Assembly (NCBI RefSeq): GCF_003719195.1 | Contig: NZ_CP024996.1 | Span: forward strand, 1,798,001-1,862,000 | Direction: 5' to 3' | DNA: 64,000 bases | From: Herbaspirillum rubrisubalbicans | Lineage (GTDB): Bacteria > Pseudomonadota > Gammaproteobacteria > Burkholderiales > Burkholderiaceae_D | In this document: one piece after another, positions 45,310 through 55,100 of the stretch | Layout of the letters: every line of letters starts with the position of its first letter | How positions within the stretch are numbered: the stretch's first letter is position 1 | Position numbers and translations under genes: made by a program | Notes under the pieces: model-generated | The model's database searches: none | Seen by the model: the letters and a program-made list of their open reading frames with translations, nothing else | What the model was told of the DNA's origin: nothing

Positions 45310-46149
45310 ATGAAAAAGATTTCGCAACACCTGAAAAAACTGGGCATGGGCAGCCTGCTATTGGCCAGTGCATCGCTTTTCCCCGTTGCCGCCCATGCTG
45401 ACCGCCTGGCCCAGATCCAGGCGCGCGGCGCATTGATCTGTGCCACGCTGGCCAACAATGAACCCTTGGGTTTTCCCGATCCGCAGACCAGCCAGATCGT
45501 CGGTTTCGACGTCGACATGTGTAGCGCCGTGGCGCGCAAGCTGGGGGTGCGGATGCAGCACAAGAGCGTGACCGTGGAAGCACGCCTGCCGACCCTGATG
45601 CAGGGCCAGGCAGACCTGTTGTCGGCGGCGTTGGGCTACACCCGCCAGCGCTCGCACCAGATCGACTTCACCGCCTCGCATTACCAGAATCCGATCAAGC
45701 TGATCGTGCACAGTGATGCCGGCCTGAACCTGGTATCGGACCTAGCCGACAAGCGCATCAGCGCCAACCGCAATTCGACCCCGGAACAGGCGGCGCACCG
45801 GGTGTTGCCCAAGGCCACCTTGGTGACCTTCCCCGATACCCCGCAAGCCTTCCTGGCCTTGGCCCAGGGCAAGGTCGATGCGTTGGCCATCTCTATGCCC
45901 TCGGGCATTCGCTTCGTCAACGAGTCGGGGGGACGCTTCCGGTTCGTCGAAGGGGCGCTGGCCTGGGAGCCGACCGCATTGGGTGTCAAGAAGGGCGAGC
46001 ACAAGCTGCTTGATGCGGTCAACCAGGCCCTGGCGGCGCTGGAAAAAGAGGGCGAGATCGATGCCCTGTGGAGCAAGTGGTTCGGGCCCAAGACCAAGTT
46101 CAACATTGCCCGCGACAAGAAACTGACTCCGATTGCCAGCTTCCGCTAG
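45310..46149 (+). CDS. Amino-acid-type (family 3) ABC substrate-binding protein
   Basis: Periplasmic receptor of 279 residues of the type-2 binding-protein fold used for polar amino acids. Signal peptide about 1-30 (LLLASASLFPVAAHA-D). Mature motifs: LAQIQARGALICATLANNEPLGFPDPQTSQIVGFDVDMCSAVARKLG, LPTLMQGQADLLSAALGYTRQRSHQIDFTASHY and ALGVKKGEHKLLDAVNQALAALEKEGEIDALWSKWFG. No permease or ATPase gene is adjacent. ATG 45310 follows AGGAAA; an upstream ATG at 45298 is possible. Ligand unknown. Confidence 0.9.
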   Translation: MKKISQHLKKLGMGSLLLASASLFPVAAHADRLAQIQARGALICATLANNEPLGFPDPQTSQIVGFDVDMCSAVARKLGVRMQHKSVTVEARLPTLMQGQADLLSAALGYTRQRSHQIDFTASHYQNPIKLIVHSDAGLNLVSDLADKRISANRNSTPEQAAHRVLPKATLVTFPDTPQAFLALAQGKVDALAISMPSGIRFVNESGGRFRFVEGALAWEPTALGVKKGEHKLLDAVNQALAALEKEGEIDALWSKWFGPKTKFNIARDKKLTPIASFR

Positions 46150-46227
46150 CGGCTTGCCGCTGCCTTGCCTTTTTCTTCATATTTTTTTCGTCGTCCTTTT
46201 CGCCGTCCTTTCGTCCCGCAACGTATC

Positions 46228-47598
46228 GTGTCTGTTTCCGCCCCTAGTCTTTCCCTTCATACCAATCATGATGGCCTGCCACCGCGCCAACGCCTGCTGG
46301 CCATTGCCACCGTCGTGCTGGGCCTGAGCATCGCCGTGCTCGACGGCTCCATCGCCAACCTGGCCCTGCCGCTCATGGCCGCCGATCTGAAGGCCAGCGA
46401 TGCCGATGCCATCTGGGTCATCAACAGCTACCAGATCGCCATGGCGGTGTGCCTGCTGCCGCTGGCCTCGCTGGGTGAGGTGATCGGCTATCGGCGGGTC
46501 TATCTGGGCGGGGTATTCCTGTTCACGCTGGCCTCGCTGGCATGTGCGGCCAGCGGCGACATGCTGCAGCTGAGCCTGGCGCGGGTACTGCAAGGCCTGG
46601 GGGCGGCCGGCATCCTGTCGGTCAATACGGCCTTGATCCGCTTCATCTATCCGGCCCGGCTATTGGGCCGAGCCATCGGCTACAACGCTCTGGTGGCCGG
46701 CACCGGCAATGCGCTGGGACCGACCGTGGCGGGCTTGATCCTGCACCTGGCAACGTGGCACTGGCTGTTCCTCATCAATATTCCGCTGGGCCTGGCGGCG
46801 CTGGCCGTGGGGCATCGCGCCTTGCCCACCAATCCCTTGTCGGCGCGGCCATTCGACCGGCAAAGCGCCTTGCTGTGCATGTGCTTCATCGGCTTGCTGC
46901 TCTATACCATCGATGCCGTCGGCCATCTGCAAGGTGCTTGGGTGGTGGGCGGTTGTACGGTGCTAACAGCGATCAGCCTGGTGCTGCTACTCAAGCTGCA
47001 ATCGTCCAGTGCCCCCATGTTGCCGTTGGACCTGCTGCGCATCCCGCTGTTTGCCTTGTCCATTGGGACTTCGTTTTGTTCCTTCGCGGCGCAGATGGCG
47101 GTGTTCGTGATGCTGCCCTTCATGCTGCAGAACCAGCAGGGCATGAGCGTGGCGCGCGCCGGCCTGCTGCTGACGGCCTGGCCGATTGCGGTGGCCTTGA
47201 CCGGGGTGATGGCGGGCAAGCTCTCCGACCGCATCGCGGCGGGTCTCCTGGGGGGGATCGGTCTGGCGGTGATGTGCCTGGGGCTGCTGTCGCTGCTGCT
47301 GGTGCAGCCGGGCACGCCGGATGGCGTGATGGTGGCCATGTTTGCCCTGTGTGGCGTGGGCTTCGGGCTGTTCCAGACACCCAACAACCGCACCATGATC
47401 AGCGCCGCGCCGCGCGAACGTACCGGCGGTGCCAGCGGGATGCTGGGCACGGCGCGCCTGACCGGGCAGACCGTGGGCGCTTCGGTGGTGGCGATGTTGC
47501 TGGCGCTGTCGAACGCACCTTATGCGCTGGTGCTCTGGTGTGCAGCCGCCCTGGCTGGCGCGGCTTGCCTGGTCAGCCTGTGGCGGCTGCGCTATTGA
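46228..47598 (+). CDS. MFS exporter, DHA2 (14-TMS) family
   Basis: Major-facilitator drug/H+ antiporter, about 456 residues and 14 hydrophobic segments. Motifs: LDGSIANLALPLMAADL (DHA2 motif D1), WVINSYQIAMAVCLLPLASLGEVIGYRRVYLGGV (motif A), ARVLQGLGAAGILSVNTALIRFIYP (motif B), GTGNALGPTVAGLILHLATWHWLFLINIPLG (motif C) and GFGLFQTPNNRTMISAAPRERTGGASG. The start is uncertain; GTG 46228 was chosen as it gives the shortest soluble lead-in. No regulator is adjacent. Substrates unknown. Confidence 0.88.
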   Translation: MSVSAPSLSLHTNHDGLPPRQRLLAIATVVLGLSIAVLDGSIANLALPLMAADLKASDADAIWVINSYQIAMAVCLLPLASLGEVIGYRRVYLGGVFLFTLASLACAASGDMLQLSLARVLQGLGAAGILSVNTALIRFIYPARLLGRAIGYNALVAGTGNALGPTVAGLILHLATWHWLFLINIPLGLAALAVGHRALPTNPLSARPFDRQSALLCMCFIGLLLYTIDAVGHLQGAWVVGGCTVLTAISLVLLLKLQSSSAPMLPLDLLRIPLFALSIGTSFCSFAAQMAVFVMLPFMLQNQQGMSVARAGLLLTAWPIAVALTGVMAGKLSDRIAAGLLGGIGLAVMCLGLLSLLLVQPGTPDGVMVAMFALCGVGFGLFQTPNNRTMISAAPRERTGGASGMLGTARLTGQTVGASVVAMLLALSNAPYALVLWCAAALAGAACLVSLWRLRY

Positions 47599-47613
47599 GG
47601 TTGGGGGCTGGAC

Positions 47614-47964
47614 TTAAAGCGTCGGGGCCAAGGCTTCGCCGTGGGCGTGTTGATGGGCGGCGTGCGCGGCTACCGACAGTGCCATGCTGAGATAGTTTTC
47701 GCTGCGCATCCGGCGCTGTGCCTGTTGCTGTTCCAGCACGAACAATTGCTGGTAGAGGTTGCGGATCTGCTGTTGCAGCAACTGGCGCTGCTGCTTGCCA
47801 TCACGGTTGGCCGGGAAGCGCATGAGCGATTGCGCCTGCTGCCGCAGGATCAGGATACGATGACTCAATTGCGCCACCAGCTCGGCGGGCTCATTGTCCA
47901 GCGTGTCTGCCAGCACGGCGGTTTGGGCCTGGGCAGTTTGTTCTTCTTCATACGCGAGGTTCAT
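47614..47964 (-). CDS. Hypothetical protein, glutamine-rich coiled coil
   Basis: A 116-residue protein that I do not recognise. It starts MNLAYEEEQTAQAQTAVLAD with GGAG five bases before the ATG, has an amphipathic helix around ELVAQLSHRILILRQQAQSLM and then a glutamine-rich coiled-coil-like stretch (KQQRQLLQQQIRNLYQQLFVLEQQQAQRR), and ends His/Ala-rich. No signal peptide. Between convergent MFS and hppD genes; no functional link is evident. Confidence 0.7.
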   Translation of the reverse strand: MNLAYEEEQTAQAQTAVLADTLDNEPAELVAQLSHRILILRQQAQSLMRFPANRDGKQQRQLLQQQIRNLYQQLFVLEQQQAQRRMRSENYLSMALSVAAHAAHQHAHGEALAPTL

Positions 47965-48076
47965 GCTAACTCCAGCCCCGACGGGCGCAAGTGGTTGCAA
48001 GGGTCATGCGGTGTGGCCTTGGGTAGATTTACGGCAAAGCCTCGCAAAGCTTGAGTCGCAGAAAGTAAAAAAAGGA

Positions 48077-48110
48077 AAAGGCGCAGGCCCGTGAAGGGCG
48101 CTGCGCCTTT
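48077..48110 (-). terminator. Terminator of hppD
   Basis: AAAGGCGCA…TGCGCCTTT stem with inner GCCC/GGGC pairing; on the minus strand followed by TTCCTTTTTTTAC, 35 bases after the hppD stop. Confidence 0.85.
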
Positions 48111-48145
48111 GTTCGGGCGGCTTCAGGGGAGGGCGGCCAAGGTCG

Positions 48146-49255
48146 TCAGATCACGCCACGGCGCATCTGGTCCAGCTCGATGGATTCGAACAAGGCCTTG
48201 AAATTGCCCTCGCCAAAACCGTCATTGCCCTTGCGCTGGATGATTTCATAGAACACCGGACCGATCAGGTTCTGGGTGAAGATCTGTAGCAGCAGGCCCT
48301 GGTCGGCGGTGGGCGCGCCATCGATGAGGATCTTCAGTTCACGTAGCGCTTCCAGATCTTCACCATGGCCGGGAATGCGACGTTCCACCAGATCGTAGTA
48401 GGTGGCGATGGTGTCCTGCAACGGCACACCCCGCGCGCGCAGTGCACGCACGGTCTGGTAGATATCATCGGTTCCCAGCGCGATATGCTGGATGCCTTCT
48501 CCGTTGTATTGCTTGATGAATTCCTCGATCTGCGACTTGTCGTCGGCACTCTCGTTGATGGGGATGCGGATCTTGCCACAGGGGCTGGTCATGGCGCGTG
48601 AACGCAGGCCGGTGACCTTGCCTTCGATGTCGAAATATTTGATCTCGCGGAAGTTGAACAGACGCGTGTAGAACGATGACCAGGTATCCATCGCGCCGCG
48701 CATGACGTTGTGGGTCAGGTGATCGATATAGGTCAGCCCCACGCCCTTGGGACTGCGCTCCACGCCGGGGAAGAACTGGAAGTCCACATCGTAGATGGAG
48801 CCGTGGTCGCCATAGCGATCCACCAGATAGAGCAGCGAGCCGCCGATGCCACGGATGGCAGGAATATTCAGTTCCATCGGCCCCAGCTTGGCTTCCACCC
48901 CTTCCGCACCCAGTTCCAGTGCACGTTGATACACATGGGCCGCATCCTTGACGCGGAAGGCCATGGCGTTCACCGACGCGCCGTGTACCTGAGCGAAGGC
49001 GGCGGCATTGCTGCCGGGTTCGCCGTTGAGGATGAAATTGATCTGGCCCTGGCGATACAGCGTGACATTCTTGGAACGGTGACGCGCCACGGCGGTGAAG
49101 CCCATCAATTCCAATACACCTGCAATGGCGGCAGGATCGGCGGCGGTATATTCGACGAATTCGAAGCCGTCGGTGCCCATGGGGTTGTCGAACAAATCCT
49201 GGCTGGTGGCTGCGGCGGTGGTATCTGGGGTGAATTGGCTGTCTGCGTGGCCCAT
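48146..49255 (-). CDS. hppD: 4-Hydroxyphenylpyruvate dioxygenase
   Basis: Converts 4-hydroxyphenylpyruvate to homogentisate in tyrosine breakdown using a mononuclear Fe(II). The 369-residue protein has both vicinal-oxygen-chelate halves; iron ligands are expected in [10 protein letters not shown] (His), [12 protein letters not shown] (His) and the Glu near [33 protein letters not shown] precedes the ATG. Homogentisate pathway genes hmgA/fahA are not in the window. The Lrp-type gene transcribed divergently is the likely regulator. Confidence 0.96.
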   Translation of the reverse strand: MGHADSQFTPDTTAAATSQDLFDNPMGTDGFEFVEYTAADPAAIAGVLELMGFTAVARHRSKNVTLYRQGQINFILNGEPGSNAAAFAQVHGASVNAMAFRVKDAAHVYQRALELGAEGVEAKLGPMELNIPAIRGIGGSLLYLVDRYGDHGSIYDVDFQFFPGVERSPKGVGLTYIDHLTHNVMRGAMDTWSSFYTRLFNFREIKYFDIEGKVTGLRSRAMTSPCGKIRIPINESADDKSQIEEFIKQYNGEGIQHIALGTDDIYQTVRALRARGVPLQDTIATYYDLVERRIPGHGEDLEALRELKILIDGAPTADQGLLLQIFTQNLIGPVFYEIIQRKGNDGFGEGNFKALFESIELDQMRRGVI

Positions 49256-49351
49256 GCTATATCTCCTCGTGTGTGGAAGGCCGGCAAGCCCGGCCTATGC
49301 GAGGAGTTTATTGCGTCGATGCTGCAATTTGTGATTGTTTTTTGCGCGATA

Positions 49352-49365
49352 TATTGGATAATATG
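49352..49365. promoter_or_regulatory. Inverted repeat in the hppD / Lrp-type divergent promoter
   Basis: ATATT GGAT AATAT, in the AT-rich middle of the 147-base divergent region, a plausible site for the adjacent Lrp-type regulator. Confidence 0.35.
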
Positions 49366-49402
49366 CACAAATAAATCTTAAATAAGAACTTTGGAGGGAT
49401 AA

Positions 49403-49921
49403 ATGAGCATCATCAATGTGGATCGCTACGATCTGGCCTTGCTGACCGAGTTGCAGCGTGACGGTCATATTACCAATAGTGCCTTGGGCCTGAAAGTCCA
49501 CCTGTCCACTTCCCAGATCAGTCGTCGCGTGCAACGCCTGGAAGAAGCCCACGTCATCGAACGCTATACCGCCGTGCTGGACCCGGCCGTGGTCGGCTTG
49601 GGGGTGACCGCTTTCACCACCGTGACCCTGGACCGCCAGGGTGAAACCCGTGGCGAACTCTTCGAAAAAGCCGTGGAGGCGATGCCGGAAGTGACCGAGT
49701 GTTTCTCCGTGACGGGAGAGGGCGATTATATCCTGCGCATCGTGGCGCCCGACCTGGCGGCCTTTTCCGAATTCATGATGACGCGGCTGCTGCGCTTGCC
49801 GGGCGTGACCAATGTCAAGTCCAACATCACCTTGAAGAAGGTCAAGCAGTCGCATGAACTGCCGCTGGAACATGTGATGCAACCGGTCAAGTCGCGCCAG
49901 CGCATCCGTTTCTCGCAATGA
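49403..49921 (+). CDS. Lrp/AsnC-family regulator, probably of tyrosine catabolism
   Basis: A 172-residue regulator. Winged helix at the N-terminus (IINVDRYDLALLTELQRDGHITNSALGLKVHLSTSQISRRVQRLEEAHVIERYTAVLD) and an RAM effector domain (VTECFSVTGEGDYILRIVAPDLAAFSEFMMTRLLRLPGVTNVKSNITLKKVK). GGAGGGATAA precedes the ATG. Location back-to-back with hppD suggests control of hppD, as known for HpdR/HpdA-type regulators in other proteobacteria. Confidence 0.92.
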   Translation: MSIINVDRYDLALLTELQRDGHITNSALGLKVHLSTSQISRRVQRLEEAHVIERYTAVLDPAVVGLGVTAFTTVTLDRQGETRGELFEKAVEAMPEVTECFSVTGEGDYILRIVAPDLAAFSEFMMTRLLRLPGVTNVKSNITLKKVKQSHELPLEHVMQPVKSRQRIRFSQ

Positions 49922-50013
49922 GCCGACCGGCGCGCGAATTCAAAAGCAAGCGCCGGAGTGTGGCTGTATCCAGCCAGGCCTAGAATCAGAAGATCCGATT
50001 CCAGGAGTGCCCC

Positions 50014-51192
50014 ATGCCGACCATGATGACCCCCCAGCCGCTGGCCCAGCCTGAGCCGCCCGGCAATCGTCACGACGATGAGCTTCGCTGGCAAGCCGTG
50101 CAAGGGCGCGACCCCACCGCCGATGGCCGCTTCTGGTATGCGGTCAAGAGCACGGGGGTGTATTGCAAACCGTCCTGCGGTGCGCGCACGCCCTTGCGCA
50201 AGAACGTGAGCTTCCACGACAGTTGCGCCGCCGCCGAAGCGGCTGGCTTTCGTCCCTGCCAGCGCTGCAAGCCTGACCAGCCACCGCTGCAGCAGCGCCA
50301 GGCCCAGGCCATCGCACAGGCCTGCCGCCTGATCGAAGCCGCCCAGCAGGCACCCGCCACCGACATCCTGGCCCAAGCCGTGGGCTTGAGCCGCTACCAC
50401 TTCCATCGCCTCTTCAAGCAGCATACCGGGCTCACGCCCAAGGCCTATGCCGATGCCCATCGCGCCAGCCGCCTGCGCACCCAGTTGGGTGACAGTCCCA
50501 GCGTCACCGCAGCCTTCTATGAGGCAGGATTCAATTCCAGCGGTCGCTTTTACGCCCACAGCGCCGCGCAACTGGGCATGAAACCGGCCACCTATCGGCG
50601 TGGCGGCAGCGGCGAGAAGATCCGCTTCGCGGTAGCGCAATGCTGGCTGGGCGCCTTGCTGGTGGCCGCTACCGAGCAGGGAATCTGCGCCATCACGCTG
50701 GGCGCAGAGGCCGAGCCCCTGGTGCAGCAATTGCAGGATCGTTTTCCGCAAGCCGACCTGGCCCCGGTCGATGCCGCCTTCGAGCAGACGCTGGCGCAGG
50801 TACTGGCCGTGCTGCACGACCCGCAACATGGCGCCGCGCTGCCGTTGGACGTGCGTGGCACCGCCTTTCAGCAGCGCGTCTGGCAGGCATTGCGCGCCGT
50901 GCCGCCCGGCGTGACGTTGACCTATGCCGAACTGGCCGCGCGCATCGGTCAGCCCAAGGCGGTGCGGGCCGTGGCCAATGCCTGCGCCCAAAATGAAATC
51001 GCCGTGCTCATTCCTTGCCATCGCATCGTCCGACTGGATGGTTCGCCCTCCGGTTATCGCTGGGGAGTGGAACGCAAGGCGGCCTTGCTGGCGCAGGAAG
51101 CGGCGGCTTCCGGGGCGCCGGCTGCAACGCACGTGCAGGACCGCATCCAGTGCATCAAGGCCGCGCCACAACGTAGCGGGAGCGGCAAGTGA
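50014..51192 (+). CDS. ada: Bifunctional Ada regulator / O6-methylguanine-DNA methyltransferase
   Basis: Adaptive-response protein, 392 residues. N-terminal zinc domain with C51, C55, C82 and C85 (C51 the likely methyl acceptor from phosphotriesters), central AraC-type helix-turn-helix (AVGLSRYHFHRLFKQHTGLTPKAYADAHR), and C-terminal methyltransferase with PCHRIVR, acceptor C335. Full-length, both activities expected. CAGGAG precedes the ATG. The last bases overlap the alkB start, so the pair is a compact alkylation-repair operon. Confidence 0.96.
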   Translation: MPTMMTPQPLAQPEPPGNRHDDELRWQAVQGRDPTADGRFWYAVKSTGVYCKPSCGARTPLRKNVSFHDSCAAAEAAGFRPCQRCKPDQPPLQQRQAQAIAQACRLIEAAQQAPATDILAQAVGLSRYHFHRLFKQHTGLTPKAYADAHRASRLRTQLGDSPSVTAAFYEAGFNSSGRFYAHSAAQLGMKPATYRRGGSGEKIRFAVAQCWLGALLVAATEQGICAITLGAEAEPLVQQLQDRFPQADLAPVDAAFEQTLAQVLAVLHDPQHGAALPLDVRGTAFQQRVWQALRAVPPGVTLTYAELAARIGQPKAVRAVANACAQNEIAVLIPCHRIVRLDGSPSGYRWGVERKAALLAQEAAASGAPAATHVQDRIQCIKAAPQRSGSGK

Positions 51193-51842
51193 CGGGCGAT
51201 CTATTCGGTGACCTTGCCCGCACCCCCAGCGTCGAGAGCATCACCGAAGGCGCACTGCTGCTACGTGCCTTCGTTGATGAACAGGAGGCCGCAAGCTTGA
51301 TGGCAGGGATCTCCAAGGTACTGGCCGCATCGCCCCTACGCCACATGCAAACGCCGGGCGGTTTTCGCATGTCGGTGGCGATGAGCAATTGCGGTCAATA
51401 TGGCTGGGTCACCGACCGGCGCGGCTATCGCTATCAAGTACTGGACCCGCTGGCCGAACGCGACTGGCCGCCGATGCCCGAGGCTTTTGTCGCCCTGGCC
51501 CAGCGTGCGGCGCAAGCGGCCGGGTTTGCCGCCTTCGCACCGGATGCCTGCCTGATCAACCGCTATCAACCCGGTGCGCGCATGTCGCTGCACCAGGACC
51601 GCAATGAAGCCGACATGGCCCAACCTATCGTCTCGGTCTCGCTGGGTTTGCCGGCGACCTTCCTCTTCGGCGGCCTGGCCCGCACCGACAAGCCGCGCCG
51701 CCTGCGCCTGGAAAGCGGTGATGTGGTGGTCTGGGGCGGCCCGGCGCGACTGGCCTTCCACGGCATCGATACCCTGCGCGAGGGCGACCATGCCCTCACT
51801 GGCAACTGCCGCTATAACCTGACCTTCCGTCGCGCGCGCTAA
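51189..51842 (+). CDS. alkB: DNA oxidative demethylase AlkB
   Basis: Fe(II)/2-oxoglutarate dioxygenase that reverses 1-methyladenine and 3-methylcytosine damage, 217 residues. Iron ligands His and Asp in SLHQDRNEADM and His in LAFHGIDTL; the 2-oxoglutarate-binding RYNLTFRRAR is at the C-terminus. The start is GTG 51189 inside the end of ada (GTGA overlap), giving the expected N-terminus TGDLFGD. Confidence 0.96.
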   Translation: MTGDLFGDLARTPSVESITEGALLLRAFVDEQEAASLMAGISKVLAASPLRHMQTPGGFRMSVAMSNCGQYGWVTDRRGYRYQVLDPLAERDWPPMPEAFVALAQRAAQAAGFAAFAPDACLINRYQPGARMSLHQDRNEADMAQPIVSVSLGLPATFLFGGLARTDKPRRLRLESGDVVVWGGPARLAFHGIDTLREGDHALTGNCRYNLTFRRAR

Positions 51843-51940
51843 AACAATCAGAATCCGAATCGCGCCGCGCCTTGCCCCTCCAGCCACTTGCGGCCCGGAA
51901 TCAAAACAAAATGGCATGAAATGAAAACAATTGTTGGATT

Positions 51941-52041
51941 TTGCCAACAGGAAATCTTCTCAATAGGAGGGAAGCTGTCAACGTGCTGACAACTTAAATT
52001 AACATCTGGCCCCTGGCAAGCAAATTCTTGCCAACTGGCAA
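51941..52041. promoter_or_regulatory. Cluster of TTGCCA/TGGCAA repeats before the adhesin gene
   Basis: TTGCCA at 51941, then TGGCAAG caaatt CTTGCCA (52014-52033) immediately followed by AC TGGCAA (to 52041). The repeats form two overlapping inverted repeats about 70 bases before the ATG, a candidate operator. Confidence 0.45.
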
Positions 52042-52106
52042 CGGCAAACAACGAATCGGGGTTCGTTGGCCGACCGGTGATAACTAAAACCGCCACAGGG
52101 GTGTTC

Positions 52107-55100
52107 ATGAATCGTCAGCGTTACAAGCTGGTTTTCAACCGGCATCGCGGCCAATTGATGGCCGTCGCAGAAATTGCCTCCAGCATCCAGCACCAGGGCC
52201 GAACGGCCGGCCCGAGCGGAACCTTGCCCGATCTGCTGCCGTCGGCCTTGCGCTTTTCGCTGCTGTCGGTGGCCCTGGCGCTGGCAATGAATACCGTGGC
52301 CCACGCCCAGATCCTGGGCGACCGCACGGCCCCGCGCACCCAGCAACCCACCGTGCTGGTGACCCCCAATGGCGTGCCGGTGGTCAACATCCAGACCCCC
52401 AGCACAGCCGGGGTGTCGCTCAATCGTTATCGCCAGTTCGATGTCGGCGCCAATGGCGTCATCCTCAACAACGCCCGTTCCACGACCACCACCCAGCTGG
52501 GCGGCTACGTGGCCGGCAACCCCTGGCTGGCCACGGGGGCGGCGCGGGTGATCGTGAATCAGGTCAATTCGCCCAACCCCAGTTACCTGCGCGGCTACCT
52601 GGAAGTGGCGGGCAACCGGGCCCAGGTGGTGGTGGCCAACCCGGCCGGCATCACCTGCGCCGGCTGCGGCTTCATCAACGCCAACCGCGCCACGCTCACC
52701 ACGGGTGTGCCGCAGATCAACAACGGCAACCTGGACAGCTATCGCGTGGCCAGTGGCGCGGTGAACATCGAAGGCAATGGCCTGGACGCCAGCCGCACCG
52801 ACTACGCCGAGATCATCGCGCGCGCGGTGCAGGTCAACGCGGGGGTATGGGCGCCCGAACTGAAGGTCAGCGCCGGCCTGAACACGGTCAGCGCCGACCA
52901 TGCCAGCGTACAGCCCGGCGTGGCCCCCAGCGACGCCGCCCCGGCGGTGGCTATCGACGTGGCGCAACTGGGCGGCATGTATGCCGGCCATATCTACCTG
53001 ACTTCCACCGAACATGGCGTGGGCGTGCGTAACGCCGGCACCATCGGCGCTTCGGTCGGACAGGCCGTGGTCACCGCCGATGGTCGCCTGGAAAACAGCG
53101 GCAGCCTCAGCACCAACGGGTTGCTGGCCGTGCAGACCACCGGTGGCGTGCGCAACAGTGGAGAACTGGGCAGCAAGAGCGCAGCCAGCATCACCACCAC
53201 CGCCCTGGACAATGCCGGCAGCATGGCCAGCAGTGGAGCGCTGACGGTGCAAGCCAGCGACAGCGTGCTCAACACCGGCAGCATCGGTGGCGAAGGTCCG
53301 GTGCAGGTGAGCGCCACGAGCATCGACAACCGCAACAGCCTCGGCAGCAGCGCGTCCCTGACGATGCAGGCCTCCGCCGGCATCCGCAACAGCGGCACGC
53401 TGCAAGCGACCACCGACGCCACGCTCAATGCCGGCACGCTGGACAACAGCGGCACCCTGAGCGCCCGCCAGGGCAGCGTGCGCGTCAACAGCAGCGGCAG
53501 CACTACCAACAGTGGCCGCATCGAAGCGGCGCAGTCGGTTGCCGTGCAGGCCGATGGCCTCACCAACAGCGGCAACATCAACGCGGTGGATGCCCTGCGC
53601 GTGCAGGCTGCGCAAGCCATCAGCAACAGCGGCACGCTGGGCGCCAATGGCGGCGTCGAACTGAAGTCCTCCACCCTGGACAACCGCGGCACGCTGGCTT
53701 CCAGCCAAGATGCACTTACCATCACCACCAGCGGCCAGCTCGCCAACCAGGGCCAGGTCAGCGCGGCGCAGTCGCTCACGCTCACCGGCGCGGGCATCGA
53801 CAACAGCGCCGGCACGCTCAACGCCACCGACATCCACCTCGACAGCCAATCACAAACCTTCAGCAACCGCGGCGGCCAGGTCAGCGCCCAGCGCGACCTG
53901 CAGATCGCCAGCGGCAGTCTGGACAACAGCAACGGCACGCTGGCCGCCCAAGGCCAACTCACGGTGGGCAGCGGCGACCTGAACAACGATGGCGGCCTGC
54001 TGCAAGCCGGCACCACCTTAAAAATCGACGCCAGCGGCAAGACCGTGCGCAACAGCCACTCCGGCAGCACACGCGGCATCCAGGCCCAGGGCACGGTGGA
54101 CATCGCCGCCGCCACGCTGGTCAATGCCGGCCTGGTCTCCTCAAACAGCGACATCAACCTCAACACCGCCACCCTGGACAACCGCGCTGGCTCCATCGGC
54201 GCCACCGGCAAGCTGACCGTACAAGGCAATAGCGTCACCAACAGCGGTGGTCAATTGCAGGCCAAGCAGGGCGTGGACATCCAGGCCGGCAGCGGCAGCG
54301 TGGATAACAGCGGCGGCCTGCTGCGCTCGGATGGCACGGTCAACGTGCAAGCCGGCAGCGTGCGCAACGACAACACCCAAGGTCAGGACCAGGGCGTAGA
54401 AGGCGCCACCGTCAACGTGGCCGCCACCGACATCAGCAACCACCAGGGCGCCGTGCGCGGCGACGCCATCACGCTGACTGCCAGCGGCCGCATCGACAAC
54501 GGCAACGGCCTGATCTCCGCCACCAACAGCGCCGTGTTGACCGACGCCAACCCGAGCACGCGCACCCTGGCCATCGACAACAGCAACGGCACCATCATCG
54601 CCGGACGGCAGACCACCTTGCTGGCATATTCCTTCACAGGCAGTGGTCGGGTATTGAGCCAGAAAGACCTGCGCATGGACCTGGTCGCCTCAATCCTTCA
54701 TACCGGGCAGATCGGAGCCACAGCCGAGCTCGATTTGCGTACCGCCGGCACCTTCACCAATGCCGGCTCGGTCGGCGCCGGCGGCACCTTGACGCTGACG
54801 GCCGCCACCATCGACAACCAGGCCAGCGGCGCGCTGGTGGGCAATACCCTGAGGCTCAAGGCCACCGATGTACACACCTTCATCAACCGGGGCCTGATCG
54901 ATGGCGTGAACACGATCATCGAAAGCAGCACCGTCAACAACCTCGGCACGGGCCGCATCTATGGCGACAACATCGCCATTGGCGCAGACGTGTTGAACAA
55001 CCAGGCGGAAACCGTCGATGGCGTTACCAGCGCCCCGGTGATCGCCGCGCGCAACCGACTTGATATTGGCGCTGGCGTCATCAACAACAGCGAACATGGC

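Noticed and set aside
49726..51171. Antisense frame opposite ada
   Set aside because: Covers the end of one recognised gene and most of another, no ribosome site, no motif.
51999..53849. Long open frame antisense to the adhesin gene (over 600 codons)
   Set aside because: It exists because the sense strand is GC-rich and repetitive; the translation is a low-complexity Gly/Ala/Val/His mix with no domain, while the sense frame has a full TPS protein.
53100..54500. Short repeated units considered as a CRISPR array
   Set aside because: The units vary, lack unique spacers of fixed size and translate as degenerate FHA repeats in one frame.
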